From Flavobacterium sp. IB48 (lineage in GTDB: Bacteria; Bacteroidota; Bacteroidia; Flavobacteriales; Flavobacteriaceae): a stretch of DNA of 64,000 nucleotides. The position numbers and the translations under genes were made by a program. Below, in pieces: positions 7,962-16,427 of the stretch (the first letter of the stretch is position 1; each line of letters opens with the position of its first letter). The stretch is taken from NCBI RefSeq assembly GCF_016405855.1, contig NZ_JAEFCA010000008.1:1-64000 (forward strand). Reading direction: 5' to 3'. The notes beneath the pieces were generated by a model. The model worked only from the letters and a program-made list of their open reading frames with translations, ran no database searches and was not told where the DNA came from.

Positions 7962-10118
7962 ATGATACAATTGAATAGAGGTCCTATTCCTCACTTTTTT
8001 GAAAATCCTCGCTTTATTGAGGCGGGAATAAAACTAGAAGAAAGTTTTAAAGATGACAATAGGCAAGAAAGACTGCGTTTTGATGATAGATTTAATAGAG
8101 AAATAAAGGAATGTCTAATGTACAGTTTTCATGAAAAATGTGTTTATTGTGAAACAAAATTAGGAGTTTCCGATTTAGGTATATTGGATTCATTTCGTCC
8201 TAGAAGCGGTGCTAGAGGACTAGATAAGGCAAAATACGCTTCAACACATTATTGGTGGTTGTATCATGAGTGGGATAATATGATGTTAAGTTGCAGTACT
8301 TGTGGGGTAAAATATAAAAGAGATTTTTTTCCATTAGAAGATGAGAACTTGAGAGCTCCAATTAGAGCTAAAGGAGTTGAATTGTTAAATGAAAGAGCGA
8401 TGCTCATTGATCCTTGTCTAGAAAATCCTGAAGAGCACTTGGCATTTTCTGCCGATGGAGTTGTTTCTGCCTTGACGCCTAAGGGACAAGTTACAATAGA
8501 GGTTTTAGGGCTTAACCGACAACCTTTACAGGATAAAAGGAATAAGGCAGCGCAAGAACTACTCTTTAAACTTAAACTTTTGGAATCTAAAAGTGTAAAT
8601 TATAAATTGTTGTCATCCCTAATTGGATATGTCAATGATTTATATTCAGGTACTAGCGTTGAATATACTGCTGTCCAAAGGGCAGTCTTTGCTAAGTGGT
8701 ATGAGCAGAATATCTTAAAGTGGGAAGCTTTAAAAGCAAAAGTGGAAAATAATAGTTCCCAAGTGACTCGATCTATAAATCAAAAAACGGCCAGTGATGA
8801 GCAACTAGCTGAGATCACTGAAAAGTTTAATGAATTTAAAAGGTTTTCAATAAAATCGTTTACTATTATAAATTTTAAATCTATAAAAGAACTGACTATA
8901 GATATTATGCCCAATGGCAATAAAAATGAAGAATTGCAGAGAGAAGCGTGGCTTCTGGTCTTGGGGGATAATGGTATAGGTAAAAGTTCTATACTTCAAG
9001 CTCTAACACTGGCACTGTGTGGTAGAAAACAACTATCAAAACTAGATCTTGATGTTGCTGATTTTTTAAGAAGAGGGGAATCCGAAGGTAGTATAACTGT
9101 TCATAGTTATGAAAGTGATGATCCTATTAAACTTAATTTAAATATTAGCGGTTTTGATTCCAATATTGATGAGCCACCTACTTATATCATGTCATATGGC
9201 TCAACACGACTACTTCCAAAAAAAAGTATTGTTCCTGATTATGAGAAAGAACCCTATACCAACGTAAGGAACCTATTTGATTATACTACCTCCCTTGAGG
9301 ATCCCAATTTATGGCTTGGTAACCTAGAGGAGAATGAATTTTTAAATCGCGTTGTACCAGTGTTTTATGATGTTCTGGCTTTAAAAGGAGATGATAAACT
9401 GTATCGTAAGGAAGGTACAATTAATATTATTCATTATAAAAATGATAATGAGTTAGAAGATAGTAGTGATGGGTATAAGACTGTGGTGGCACTCGTTTCG
9501 GATATAATGCAAACTTTATCTTCAGATTTGGCAGGTTATCATAATGCAAACGGTATTGTATTTATTGATGAGATTGGAAATCATCTGCACCCTCGTTGGC
9601 GAGCCAAAATTGCCAGTTCGCTACGAAATGCATTTCCCAATCTGCAGTTTATTGTTACTTCGCACGAGCCTTTATGTCTTAGGGGTCTGTCCCATGGTGA
9701 GGTAGTTGTAATGGTAAGAGATAAGAAATTTCAGGTACAATGTCTAGATAAAAAATTGCTCCCAGATCATAGTGCTATGAGTGTAGAGCAATTGTTGACT
9801 TCTGATTTATTCGGATTAATAGATGTAATGGATAGTGATGCTGAGAAAAGTTTTGAGGAGTATTATGACTTGTTAAGTAAACAAACTGATAATATTAATT
9901 ATGACGATCAAGCAAAGATTGAAGTGTTGCGCAAAGAACTAAATGGGAAACGGCTTCTTGGTAATAACTTACGAGAGCAGGTGCTTTTTGAAGCAATTGA
10001 TACTACTATTGCTAAAAAGATAAGAGAAGAAGGATTTAAAGCAAAGGAGACCATTAAAGAAGAGACTGTTGCCTTTATTAAAAATTTAATTCAAAATGAC
10101 TATAAAGATCTTTTATGA
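7962..10118 (+). CDS. Septu PtuA-like ATPase with an N-terminal degenerate HNH-like domain
   Basis: 718 residues. Residues 50-130 resemble the PtuB-type HNH fold: C60-x-x-C63, then FRPR, HEWDNMMLSCSTC and KRDFFPL. The catalytic histidine position is S77 (DSFRPR against EHFRPK in the partner), so this domain is probably inactive. Residues about 290-640 are an SMC/ABC-like ATPase with Walker A GDNGIGKSS (335-343), a signature-like SSDGYKTVVAL, Walker B VFIDEIGNHLHP (D536, E537) and the TSHEP switch. In Septu, PtuA senses or regulates while PtuB cuts DNA. The stop overlaps the next start (ATGA), so the two are translationally coupled. The HNH-like fusion is unlike ordinary PtuA. Confidence 0.75.
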   Translation: MIQLNRGPIPHFFENPRFIEAGIKLEESFKDDNRQERLRFDDRFNREIKECLMYSFHEKCVYCETKLGVSDLGILDSFRPRSGARGLDKAKYASTHYWWLYHEWDNMMLSCSTCGVKYKRDFFPLEDENLRAPIRAKGVELLNERAMLIDPCLENPEEHLAFSADGVVSALTPKGQVTIEVLGLNRQPLQDKRNKAAQELLFKLKLLESKSVNYKLLSSLIGYVNDLYSGTSVEYTAVQRAVFAKWYEQNILKWEALKAKVENNSSQVTRSINQKTASDEQLAEITEKFNEFKRFSIKSFTIINFKSIKELTIDIMPNGNKNEELQREAWLLVLGDNGIGKSSILQALTLALCGRKQLSKLDLDVADFLRRGESEGSITVHSYESDDPIKLNLNISGFDSNIDEPPTYIMSYGSTRLLPKKSIVPDYEKEPYTNVRNLFDYTTSLEDPNLWLGNLEENEFLNRVVPVFYDVLALKGDDKLYRKEGTINIIHYKNDNELEDSSDGYKTVVALVSDIMQTLSSDLAGYHNANGIVFIDEIGNHLHPRWRAKIASSLRNAFPNLQFIVTSHEPLCLRGLSHGEVVVMVRDKKFQVQCLDKKLLPDHSAMSVEQLLTSDLFGLIDVMDSDAEKSFEEYYDLLSKQTDNINYDDQAKIEVLRKELNGKRLLGNNLREQVLFEAIDTTIAKKIREEGFKAKETIKEETVAFIKNLIQNDYKDLL

Positions 10119-10948
10119 TTAATATTGTACGAACACCGGCACCAGATTTTTTGGTGGACCAAAATGGGAAATGGTTTAAGGAAACTGTGAGGGCTATTGA
10201 GCATTATACTAATAAAAATGAAGGTTCTTTTGAATTTAAGCTGTATAACGATACAAAAGTTAAGGACGAACTAAAGAAAATTTTTGTAAAATGTGCCTAT
10301 TGTGAAAGTTCTTATGGAGCTGTATATGATGGTGATGTAGAGCATTTCAGGCCAAAGGGACGTATCAAGGAAAAAAATCCTGCTACACCGGGCTATTATT
10401 GGTTGGCTAATAATTGGGATAATTTGTTTTTGGCTTGTCAACATTGTAATCAGAGAAGGAAACATATACTTTATGGAGAAACTGACGAAAATGGTTATGG
10501 CAAGTTGGATCAATTTCCGCTGGTTTCTGAAGCAGATCGTCTTATAAATCATGAAGATCATGATTTGGTATTCACAACTGAAGAAAATTCCAGGCTACTT
10601 ATTGATCCATGTAAAGATGATCCTCGTATTCATTTTAATTATGAAAATACTGAAGCAGTGATTATTCCTTTAACAAACAAAGCAATAGCTTCTGTCAATG
10701 TGTATGTATTACAGCGACCTCTACTTGTGAAAGAACGCAAAGTGCAAATGCTTAAGTTATTTGGTCAAATAAAATGCGTAATGCGGGAGCTCGAAAGACT
10801 AAATAGAGACGTTAATGATCAAGTGCAAAAAGATATTTTTACAGAAGAGTTTAATAGGCTAATGGAATATGCAGATGGTAAGGCTGTGTATGCAGGCATG
10901 TGTCGGTTTTTTATTAATAGATTTCTAGAAGATAATAATCTATCATAG
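10115..10948 (+). CDS. Septu PtuB-like HNH endonuclease
   Basis: 277 residues. The HNH/zinc fold is intact: C60-AY-C63, then VEHFRPKGR with E76 and H77, then NNWDNLFLACQHCNQRRK, carrying the second CxxC and the Asn/His positions, then a DQFPL segment. This matches the TIGR02646-type HNH proteins that act as the nuclease of Septu (PtuB). The start overlaps the ATPase stop by 4 bp. It is the last gene of the operon that begins at 1129; a 12-bp-stem hairpin follows at 11122. The C60/C63 positions equal those in the ATPase's N-terminal domain, which suggests the two HNH domains share an origin. Confidence 0.8.
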   Translation: MINIVRTPAPDFLVDQNGKWFKETVRAIEHYTNKNEGSFEFKLYNDTKVKDELKKIFVKCAYCESSYGAVYDGDVEHFRPKGRIKEKNPATPGYYWLANNWDNLFLACQHCNQRRKHILYGETDENGYGKLDQFPLVSEADRLINHEDHDLVFTTEENSRLLIDPCKDDPRIHFNYENTEAVIIPLTNKAIASVNVYVLQRPLLVKERKVQMLKLFGQIKCVMRELERLNRDVNDQVQKDIFTEEFNRLMEYADGKAVYAGMCRFFINRFLEDNNLS

Positions 10949-11121
10949 TTAGATGATTGTACTTAGCGTGGATATAATTAAAAAGAAACATGAAAAATTA
11001 GATTACTTTAAAGCACTATTAAAAACGTAGCGGTTTCAATTGAAATCACTTTATTTCTATTTTAAGCAATTTAGTTAATTGGAGAAATTTTAAAGGCTAA
11101 ACGCAAAGCAATAACGGTAAG

Positions 11122-11164
11122 TGGAAGATTTTTTATTTACATGTTTAAAAATCTTCCATTTTAT
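11122..11164. terminator. Hairpin between the Septu-like pair and the Iet-like pair
   Basis: A perfect 12-bp stem, TGGAAGATTTTT (11122-11133) with AAAAATCTTCCA (11147-11158), 13-nt loop, followed by T-rich sequence. It fits a rho-independent terminator for the 1129-10948 operon and separates it from the promoter of the next pair. Confidence 0.6.
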
Positions 11165-11195
11165 ATTGTTGATATTGTTGGATTTTATATATTTG
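11165..11195 (+). promoter_or_regulatory. Bacteroidota-type promoter for the AAA ATPase/subtilase pair
   Basis: ATTG at 11165-11168 and TATATTTG at 11188-11195, separated by 19 nt, match the Bacteroidota -33/-7 consensus (TTTG, TAnnTTTG). The start codon follows at 11228, leaving a short leader. Confidence 0.5.
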
Positions 11196-11227
11196 TGGAA
11201 GAAAAAAAAACAAACATATAAAATATT

Positions 11228-12322
11228 ATGGCAAAAAGTACAGATAGATTGTCTAATGATTTTCTTCAGTTGGCAAGGATTGCTTTGACAGGAAGAACTC
11301 AGGATATACATTTGCTAATTCATCGTGCAACCAAGAATTTAAAATTGGATTTTCCTGATTTAGCAGAGGGCTTAGTTTCGTTGTTGAATGAGTCTCCGAC
11401 TAGAGCTACACCATTAAGAAAAAAATCTGAGAGCCCCTTGCCAGTAGATTTGGATTCAAGATTACAATTGTTGCGAGTTGAAAAAGGTAAGCTGGATCAT
11501 GAAATAATATTAACGGAAACTCTTGAGAATTCTTTAAGACAGATTATTGGCGAAAGGAAAAAAGTTAAAGCTTTGCTTAAACATGGATTACAGCCAACAA
11601 AATCAATGTTGTTTACTGGTCCCCCTGGTGTAGGTAAAACAATGGCGGCCAGATGGCTTGCAGATCAGCTAGGTTTACCATTATTAATTCTTGATCTGAC
11701 CGCTGTAATGAGTAGCTTCTTAGGTAGGACTGGCAATAACATTAGATTTGTTTTAGATTATGCAAAGAATACTGACTGTGTATTATTATTAGATGAAGTT
11801 GATGCAATTGCAAAAAGAAGGGATGATAACAGTGAAGTAGGCGAGTTAAAAAGGTTAGTTACCGTTCTATTGCAAGAAATTGATGATTGGCCATCTTCAG
11901 GATTGCTAATAGCTGCGACGAATCATGCTGATTTACTTGATCCGGCAGTTTGGCGACGTTTCGAAATGATATTAAATTTTGAAAACCCGACCGAAGAGCA
12001 GATTGCTTCAATGGTTGGTATTTTATTGCAAAGTGATTCTAGTATATCGCCGGAATGGGCAAAGATTTTTGGAATAGCCTATACAGGCAAATCGTTTAGT
12101 GAGGTTGAGAGATTGATTAATCTTGCTAGGAAATCTTCGGCAATAAATGATTCGTTATTGATTGATGAGCTTAAAAAACAGCTTTTTTCTGGTGATTTAA
12201 ACCATTCTAAAAAATTATCATTAGCAGTAGAACTAATAACCAAAGGTGGGTTTTCGCAAAGACAAGCTCATGAATTAACAGGTGTCGCAAGAGAGACAAT
12301 AAGAAAGAAAATGACAAAGTAA
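11228..12322 (+). CDS. ietA: AAA+ ATPase of an Iet-type defence pair, with C-terminal HTH
   Basis: 364 residues. An N-terminal helical region (1-90) is followed by an AAA+ module: Walker A GPPGVGKT (131-138), Walker B LLLDEVDAI (D189, E190), sensor-1 AATNHAD and arginine finger WRRFE. It belongs to the FtsH/CDC48-like ATPases. The last 35 residues (FSQRQAHELTGVARETIRK) read as a helix-turn-helix, which would allow DNA binding or autoregulation. An AAA ATPase directly followed by a subtilase is the layout of IetAS, described in plasmid exclusion and later as the Gao_Iet defence system. The subtilase starts 23 bp downstream. The pairing is the main evidence for the name. Confidence 0.75.
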   Translation: MAKSTDRLSNDFLQLARIALTGRTQDIHLLIHRATKNLKLDFPDLAEGLVSLLNESPTRATPLRKKSESPLPVDLDSRLQLLRVEKGKLDHEIILTETLENSLRQIIGERKKVKALLKHGLQPTKSMLFTGPPGVGKTMAARWLADQLGLPLLILDLTAVMSSFLGRTGNNIRFVLDYAKNTDCVLLLDEVDAIAKRRDDNSEVGELKRLVTVLLQEIDDWPSSGLLIAATNHADLLDPAVWRRFEMILNFENPTEEQIASMVGILLQSDSSISPEWAKIFGIAYTGKSFSEVERLINLARKSSAINDSLLIDELKKQLFSGDLNHSKKLSLAVELITKGGFSQRQAHELTGVARETIRKKMTK

Positions 12323-12345
12323 TAGTTATCTTAAAATAAATAATC

Positions 12346-14583
12346 ATGAGCAAAAGAAATTTTTTATTAGGTAAAGGTGAGCGACTTACGGAGCCTGTAA
12401 TTGTACCGTCTGGTGGAGGGGCAAAAGAAAGTCCCTACACGTTTTATGAAGCAAAAGAGCGCCTCCAGCCTATGCTTGATAATTTAGCTGATAAAGTAAG
12501 ATCTTTGCCAGATGATATTTGTCCAGGAGGACTGACAGTAGCGACAATAACTTTAAATCCCGAATACATAGCTAAGTCCTACCATCCAACTGAATTATTG
12601 CGTTCGGTAGGTCTCACGTCAATTGGTAGCAGAAAAAGGACTATAACTCCTGAAAAGAAAAGTAAAAATAGAGAGCCTTTATCAGCAAGTACTACCGAAT
12701 TATTTGTGGTAGGTCAAAAAGCAACTTTTATACGATGGGCAAACCAATTTAATACTTGGGATCAAACAATGCCTGGGGCTAATCAAATTGTAGAAATCGA
12801 GCAAATCAATTTTTTAGATTCTGAAGATAAACTTAAAAGTATTACTTCGGATAAAAACGAATCCGTTTTTGAAATTGTTCTACATGGAGTTGAAGATCAT
12901 TTAGAAAATGCATATCTTATAGCATTCAAAAAATATCTACATTCGTTAGGTGTTGAAGCTTCTTTTGATAAAAGATTTTTTGCAGGGAAATTAATTTTTG
13001 TCGAGTTAAAAGCCCCTTCTTCATTAGCAAATGATATTGCAAAATTTAGCCTTGTTAGAGTTGTGCGCACAATGCCTTCTCTAAGGTTGTTAAAACCCAT
13101 TTTTAGATCCTCAGGCATCAGTAGTGGAAAAGTACTGTACCATGATTTGACTCCTTTGGATTCGAATATAAAAACTGCTATTTTTGATGGAGGTATTCCT
13201 GACGATCATCCTATTTGTAAATGGGCTACACCTTATGATACTAGCGGTTGTGGTCCCTCTGCTCCTGAATTAGAAGAACACGGTGTGAGTGTTACTTCTG
13301 CCTTTCTTTTTGGACACATTATTCCGGGAAAAGTATTGCCTAGACCATATTCTTATGTTGATCATTATCGAGTATTAGATAATCTTCCTGGTCAAAATCC
13401 TTATGAACTTTATGATGTTCTGGATCGAATTATTGATGTTTTATCAACTTCGGAATATGATTTTGTAAATTTAAGTTTAGGTCCAAGTTTGCCAATCGAT
13501 GATGATGAGGTACATGCGTGGACAGCTGTACTTGATGAATTTCTTTCAAAAGGTTCAATTCTTGCTACAGTTGCTGTTGGTAATGATGGTGAAGGGGACC
13601 CTACTATAAATGCTAATAGAGTTCAAGTTCCTTCAGATTGTGTAAATGCATTGGCAATAGGGGCATGTGATACACCTGATCAATTTTGGGAGAGAGCATC
13701 CTACAGTTCAATCGGGCCAGGGAGAAGCCCAGGACTTATTAAGCCAGATCTAGTTGATTTCGGTGGTTCTGTTGGCAGACCTTTTCTCGTAACTGATTTA
13801 GATGGAATTAACTTGTTGCAGACGGGAGGAACTAGTTTTGCAGCTCCTAGTACATTAAGACTAGCATCTGGAATTAAAGCTCATTTTGGAGGTTCATTGA
13901 ATGCGTTGGCAATTCGAACATTGCTTATCCATAGTTCTGAATCTTCTGAGCTTCCAAAATTTGAAGTCGGATGGGGACGAGTTGCAAGAGATTTAGAAGG
14001 TATAGTGATATGTGAGGATCATGTAATGAGAGTGGTTTATCAGGGTAGAATTAGTGCGGCAAAATATTTAAGGGCGCCAATACCTTTACCGCCAGGACCT
14101 ATCTCTGGAATGGTAAAAATAAAAGCCACTCTATGTTACGCCACACCTGTCGATCCTCATTGTCCTGACAATTATACTCGTAGCGGTCTGGAACCGTTTT
14201 TTCGACCAAATAAAAATAGGAAACGTAAAGTGGAAGAGGGAGAAGCTGAGCCAATGCATGCTTTAACTAAACCTTTTTTTGCGAAAGCTAGGAAAGGTTT
14301 TGAAACCGAAGAAGATCTGAGAATAGATGCTTTTAAATGGGAAAACTGTATGCATTATGAAGGTAGGTTTCAGGGGAGTTCACTTGATGAGCCTCTTTTT
14401 GATATTCACTACAATGCTCGGGCAGAAGGACATAACGATACAAGGGTACAGGAATTAGATTATGCATTAGTCGTAACAGTTGAGGCTCCAAAAGTTAAGG
14501 ATTTATATGATCAGGTGGTAAGGAGATATGCTACACAGCTGGAGCAGCTACAGCCTATTATAGATATTCCAATACGTACATAA
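12346..14583 (+). CDS. ietS: Subtilisin-like (S8) serine protease of an Iet-type pair
   Basis: 745 residues with no signal peptide, so cytoplasmic, unlike secreted subtilases. The catalytic triad is D281 (IFDGGIPDD), H312 (EEHGVSV) and S497 (GGTSFAAPS), with an oxyanion-region VAVGNDGEGD. About 280 N-terminal residues precede the protease domain and about 200 follow. In IetAS-type pairs the ATPase is thought to control the protease, whose target on invading DNA is unknown; here that is family knowledge, not seen. It shares the promoter of the ATPase. No defects are visible. Confidence 0.8.
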   Translation: MSKRNFLLGKGERLTEPVIVPSGGGAKESPYTFYEAKERLQPMLDNLADKVRSLPDDICPGGLTVATITLNPEYIAKSYHPTELLRSVGLTSIGSRKRTITPEKKSKNREPLSASTTELFVVGQKATFIRWANQFNTWDQTMPGANQIVEIEQINFLDSEDKLKSITSDKNESVFEIVLHGVEDHLENAYLIAFKKYLHSLGVEASFDKRFFAGKLIFVELKAPSSLANDIAKFSLVRVVRTMPSLRLLKPIFRSSGISSGKVLYHDLTPLDSNIKTAIFDGGIPDDHPICKWATPYDTSGCGPSAPELEEHGVSVTSAFLFGHIIPGKVLPRPYSYVDHYRVLDNLPGQNPYELYDVLDRIIDVLSTSEYDFVNLSLGPSLPIDDDEVHAWTAVLDEFLSKGSILATVAVGNDGEGDPTINANRVQVPSDCVNALAIGACDTPDQFWERASYSSIGPGRSPGLIKPDLVDFGGSVGRPFLVTDLDGINLLQTGGTSFAAPSTLRLASGIKAHFGGSLNALAIRTLLIHSSESSELPKFEVGWGRVARDLEGIVICEDHVMRVVYQGRISAAKYLRAPIPLPPGPISGMVKIKATLCYATPVDPHCPDNYTRSGLEPFFRPNKNRKRKVEEGEAEPMHALTKPFFAKARKGFETEEDLRIDAFKWENCMHYEGRFQGSSLDEPLFDIHYNARAEGHNDTRVQELDYALVVTVEAPKVKDLYDQVVRRYATQLEQLQPIIDIPIRT

Positions 14584-14792
14584 AAGTATTTCAAAATAAA
14601 AATTGTTGTCATCTTATATGTATCAGTGTCATTTGTCTCTTGAAGATTGAATACATATAATTTGTTAGCAAATAGCACAATACATAGTTAGTACTATATT
14701 TAGATTGATAATGTCTATTAGTAACTGCTGATAAGGTTATTTAGTGACTAATTAGTCTTTAATTTAATTTTTTTAAATTTGTTGAATACTAC

Positions 14793-14826
14793 GCGGAAAA
14801 ACCGAAAATTTCTTCGGTTTTTCCGC
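14793..14826. terminator. Strong bidirectional hairpin terminator
   Basis: A perfect 14-bp stem, GCGGAAAAACCGAA (14793-14806) with TTCGGTTTTTCCGC (14813-14826), 6-nt loop. It lies about 210 bp after the subtilase stop, and immediately after the stop of the pcfJ relic on the minus strand; intact pcfJ has a hairpin in the same relative place. Between 14584 and 14792 nothing else is recognisable. Confidence 0.7.
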
Positions 14827-14828
14827 TT

Positions 14829-15090
14829 TTACGATTTTTCTACTTCTTTCTTTTTCATTCGTGAGTGAATTTGGTAAAGGTTTTTGTTCATAAGATTTAA
14901 AATGAGCTGATGATGCTGTGATTATTTATTTTTCAAACCACGGCATTTGGTTATTTCCATTTTTGAGGGTGAAATCTCTATGGTTTCAACTGGTGTATTA
15001 TCAATTCTCGCAGAAAATATCAACGAATCTTTCTTTTTGTAATATTCATTTGTAAAAATGCAACCTCGCCCTTATTTGTAGAATATACTG
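14829..15090 (-). pseudogene. Relic of a pcfJ gene (C-terminal end only)
   Basis: Minus-strand translation gives CIFTNEYYKKKDSLIFSA and then PVETIEISPSKMEITKCRG. This aligns almost residue by residue with the intact PcfJ protein at 30302-31618 (CVFTNEYYKKKDSLILSA, PVETIEVSLSRMEIIQCRG). Two in-frame stops (TAA after IFYK and after GLKNK) interrupt it. The reading continues to a terminal TAA at 14829-14831. Only about the last 85 codons remain, so it is a dead fragment of an earlier conjugative element. Confidence 0.8.
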
Positions 15091-15095
15091 TTTCT

Positions 15096-15200
15096 TCTTA
15101 CTGTAAAAGCTTAAAACCATTGGTTGAGGAAGTGATCCAATGGGGGAAAAATCATCGCGAGAAAATTAAAGAACAATAGTTCGAACTGGATGGCAAAAAA
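15096..15200 (+). pseudogene. Possible DUF4160-type gene fragment
   Basis: One plus frame reads LKPLVEEVIQWGKNHREKI, then KEQ, an amber stop and FELDGKKK. The W-x3-H-x6-10-stop-FEL pattern resembles the end of DUF4160 proteins, with the stop falling where a tryptophan is expected (TGG to TAG). It is short and the identification is tentative. Confidence 0.3.
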
Positions 15201-15240
15201 AAGACAGAAAATGTTAAGATGTTTTTTTGCTACACTTAGT

Positions 15241-15475
15241 ATAGTAATGTTTCGAAACCTAAGCTTTTAAATTGTTTTTTTTACAGAGTTTTAAGTTGTA
15301 TGTTATAAATGAATGCACCGATTTTGCACCTAGATTCAAATATGTCAATTTAAATATTTTACTGCGTAAAAAAATCTTTGTAATATAGAACCTAAACTCG
15401 TCAGCACTTGATTTGACTAAATTTATAGTTTTAAATATACTCATGTGCCACTGTTCTGCCACAAAACTTAAGAAG
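15241..15475. repeat. Right diverged direct repeat
   Basis: This stretch matches about 455-690 in the same orientation: AGTAATGTTTCGAA, TTTTAAGTTGT, GCACC-GATTTT-GCACC, GAACCTAAACT and GCCAC-TGTTCT-GCCACAAAA occur in the same order and spacing. The minus-strand peptide VAEQWHMSIFKT parallels the left copy. It closes the 14.8-kb block that starts at about 455. A 67-residue minus ORF here is repeat sequence, not a believable gene. Confidence 0.6.
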
Positions 15476-15775
15476 GAAAAAAAACTATTAAAACCATCAG
15501 ATATTTTTGCAGGAAAAGGAGTGATAAATCTATTACAAGATGCTCCAATTTTTGCTTCTTTTTAGTTTGCATATATGTTTTGCATTGAACACATTCCCAA
15601 TCTGGGGTATTGCCTAAAATAACACAGCCATCCAAAATCAACTTGCCTTCTTCAGAAAGCTGGTAGGCTTCTTCGGTGGAATGACTATACACACGATTTC
15701 TATCACGGTCGTGTTGTCGCAGTTTGGCATTTTGTGGGTTTATGGGTAACTTTGATTGCGTTCATTTGTTTTCAA
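15468..15775 (-). pseudogene. Frameshifted zinc-ribbon-like small protein
   Basis: Two minus frames together look like one protein: MPNCDNTTVIEIV in one frame, then YSHSTEEAYQLSEEGKLI followed by GCVILGNTPDWECVQC in another. Together they would form a small zinc-ribbon protein with paired CxxC knuckles. The switch occurs at a short TG repeat (GTGTG near 15690), consistent with a 2-bp slippage. The first cysteine is also lost (AAATGCC). It lies downstream of the restriction operon and reads in the same direction. Its intact function is not known to me. Confidence 0.4.
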
Positions 15776-15778
15776 GTT

Positions 15779-16417
15779 TTAATTGCTTGATTCTAATAGT
15801 TTGGTCAATTCATTCAACCGAATATTTAATTCAACTTTTTTATTAAATTGGTTGCAACGTTTAATTTCTGACTTAATTTGCTCGATTTCCTTGGCCATTG
15901 AATCCATTCTTTTTTCTTTTTCAATTAGTTCTTTAATTGAAGAAAAATTACTTTTTGTTGATTTTAACTGCTCACAAAAATTTTGAAATACCCAATCCAA
16001 GTTATTTTTTAATTCTATTGTATAAGGTTGATTAATTAAACCTAGCCAACATGACTTAAAAGTATAATCAATAACAGCACTATCTTCATTAGACGGATGA
16101 ATATGCTTTGCAGAAGTTGAGATATAATATTCATCAAGATATTTAACAACAAATATTATGTTATATGGTATTGCTTTGTCTATGATTGTCAATAAATCCT
16201 TGGCTTCAAATTTATCTTTTAATTCGACTTCAAAAAACAAAATTTCTTTTACTTCTTTACCTGAAATATTAATAGTATCTAATGACACTTTGTTTGTCCA
16301 AGTAATCCGTAATATCTTTTCCGTAAACACTTTCTTTTGCTTCGTATTGGTATAAAAATCAAAAGCATTTTTCGGGATAATTTTTTTTACAAAAGTAGAT
16401 TTAGGTAAATTAAACAT
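15779..16417 (-). CDS. DUF4391 protein of the restriction operon
   Basis: 212 residues starting MFNLPKSTFVKKIIPKNAFD, the usual opening of DUF4391 proteins. These commonly sit beside SNF2-type helicases and type III restriction genes. The central part is mixed alpha/beta; the last 60 residues form a coiled coil (KEKRMDSMAKEIEQIKSEIK). The molecular function is unknown; a partner or assembly factor for the helicase is plausible. It starts 10 bp after the helicase stop and is the last intact gene of the operon. No catalytic motif is visible. Confidence 0.7.
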   Translation of the reverse strand: MFNLPKSTFVKKIIPKNAFDFYTNTKQKKVFTEKILRITWTNKVSLDTINISGKEVKEILFFEVELKDKFEAKDLLTIIDKAIPYNIIFVVKYLDEYYISTSAKHIHPSNEDSAVIDYTFKSCWLGLINQPYTIELKNNLDWVFQNFCEQLKSTKSNFSSIKELIEKEKRMDSMAKEIEQIKSEIKRCNQFNKKVELNIRLNELTKLLESSN

Positions 16418-16427
16418 AGCTACAAAT

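Noticed and set aside
15259..15462. 67-residue minus frame
   Set aside because: It lies wholly in the right boundary repeat, and the left copy has stops in that frame.
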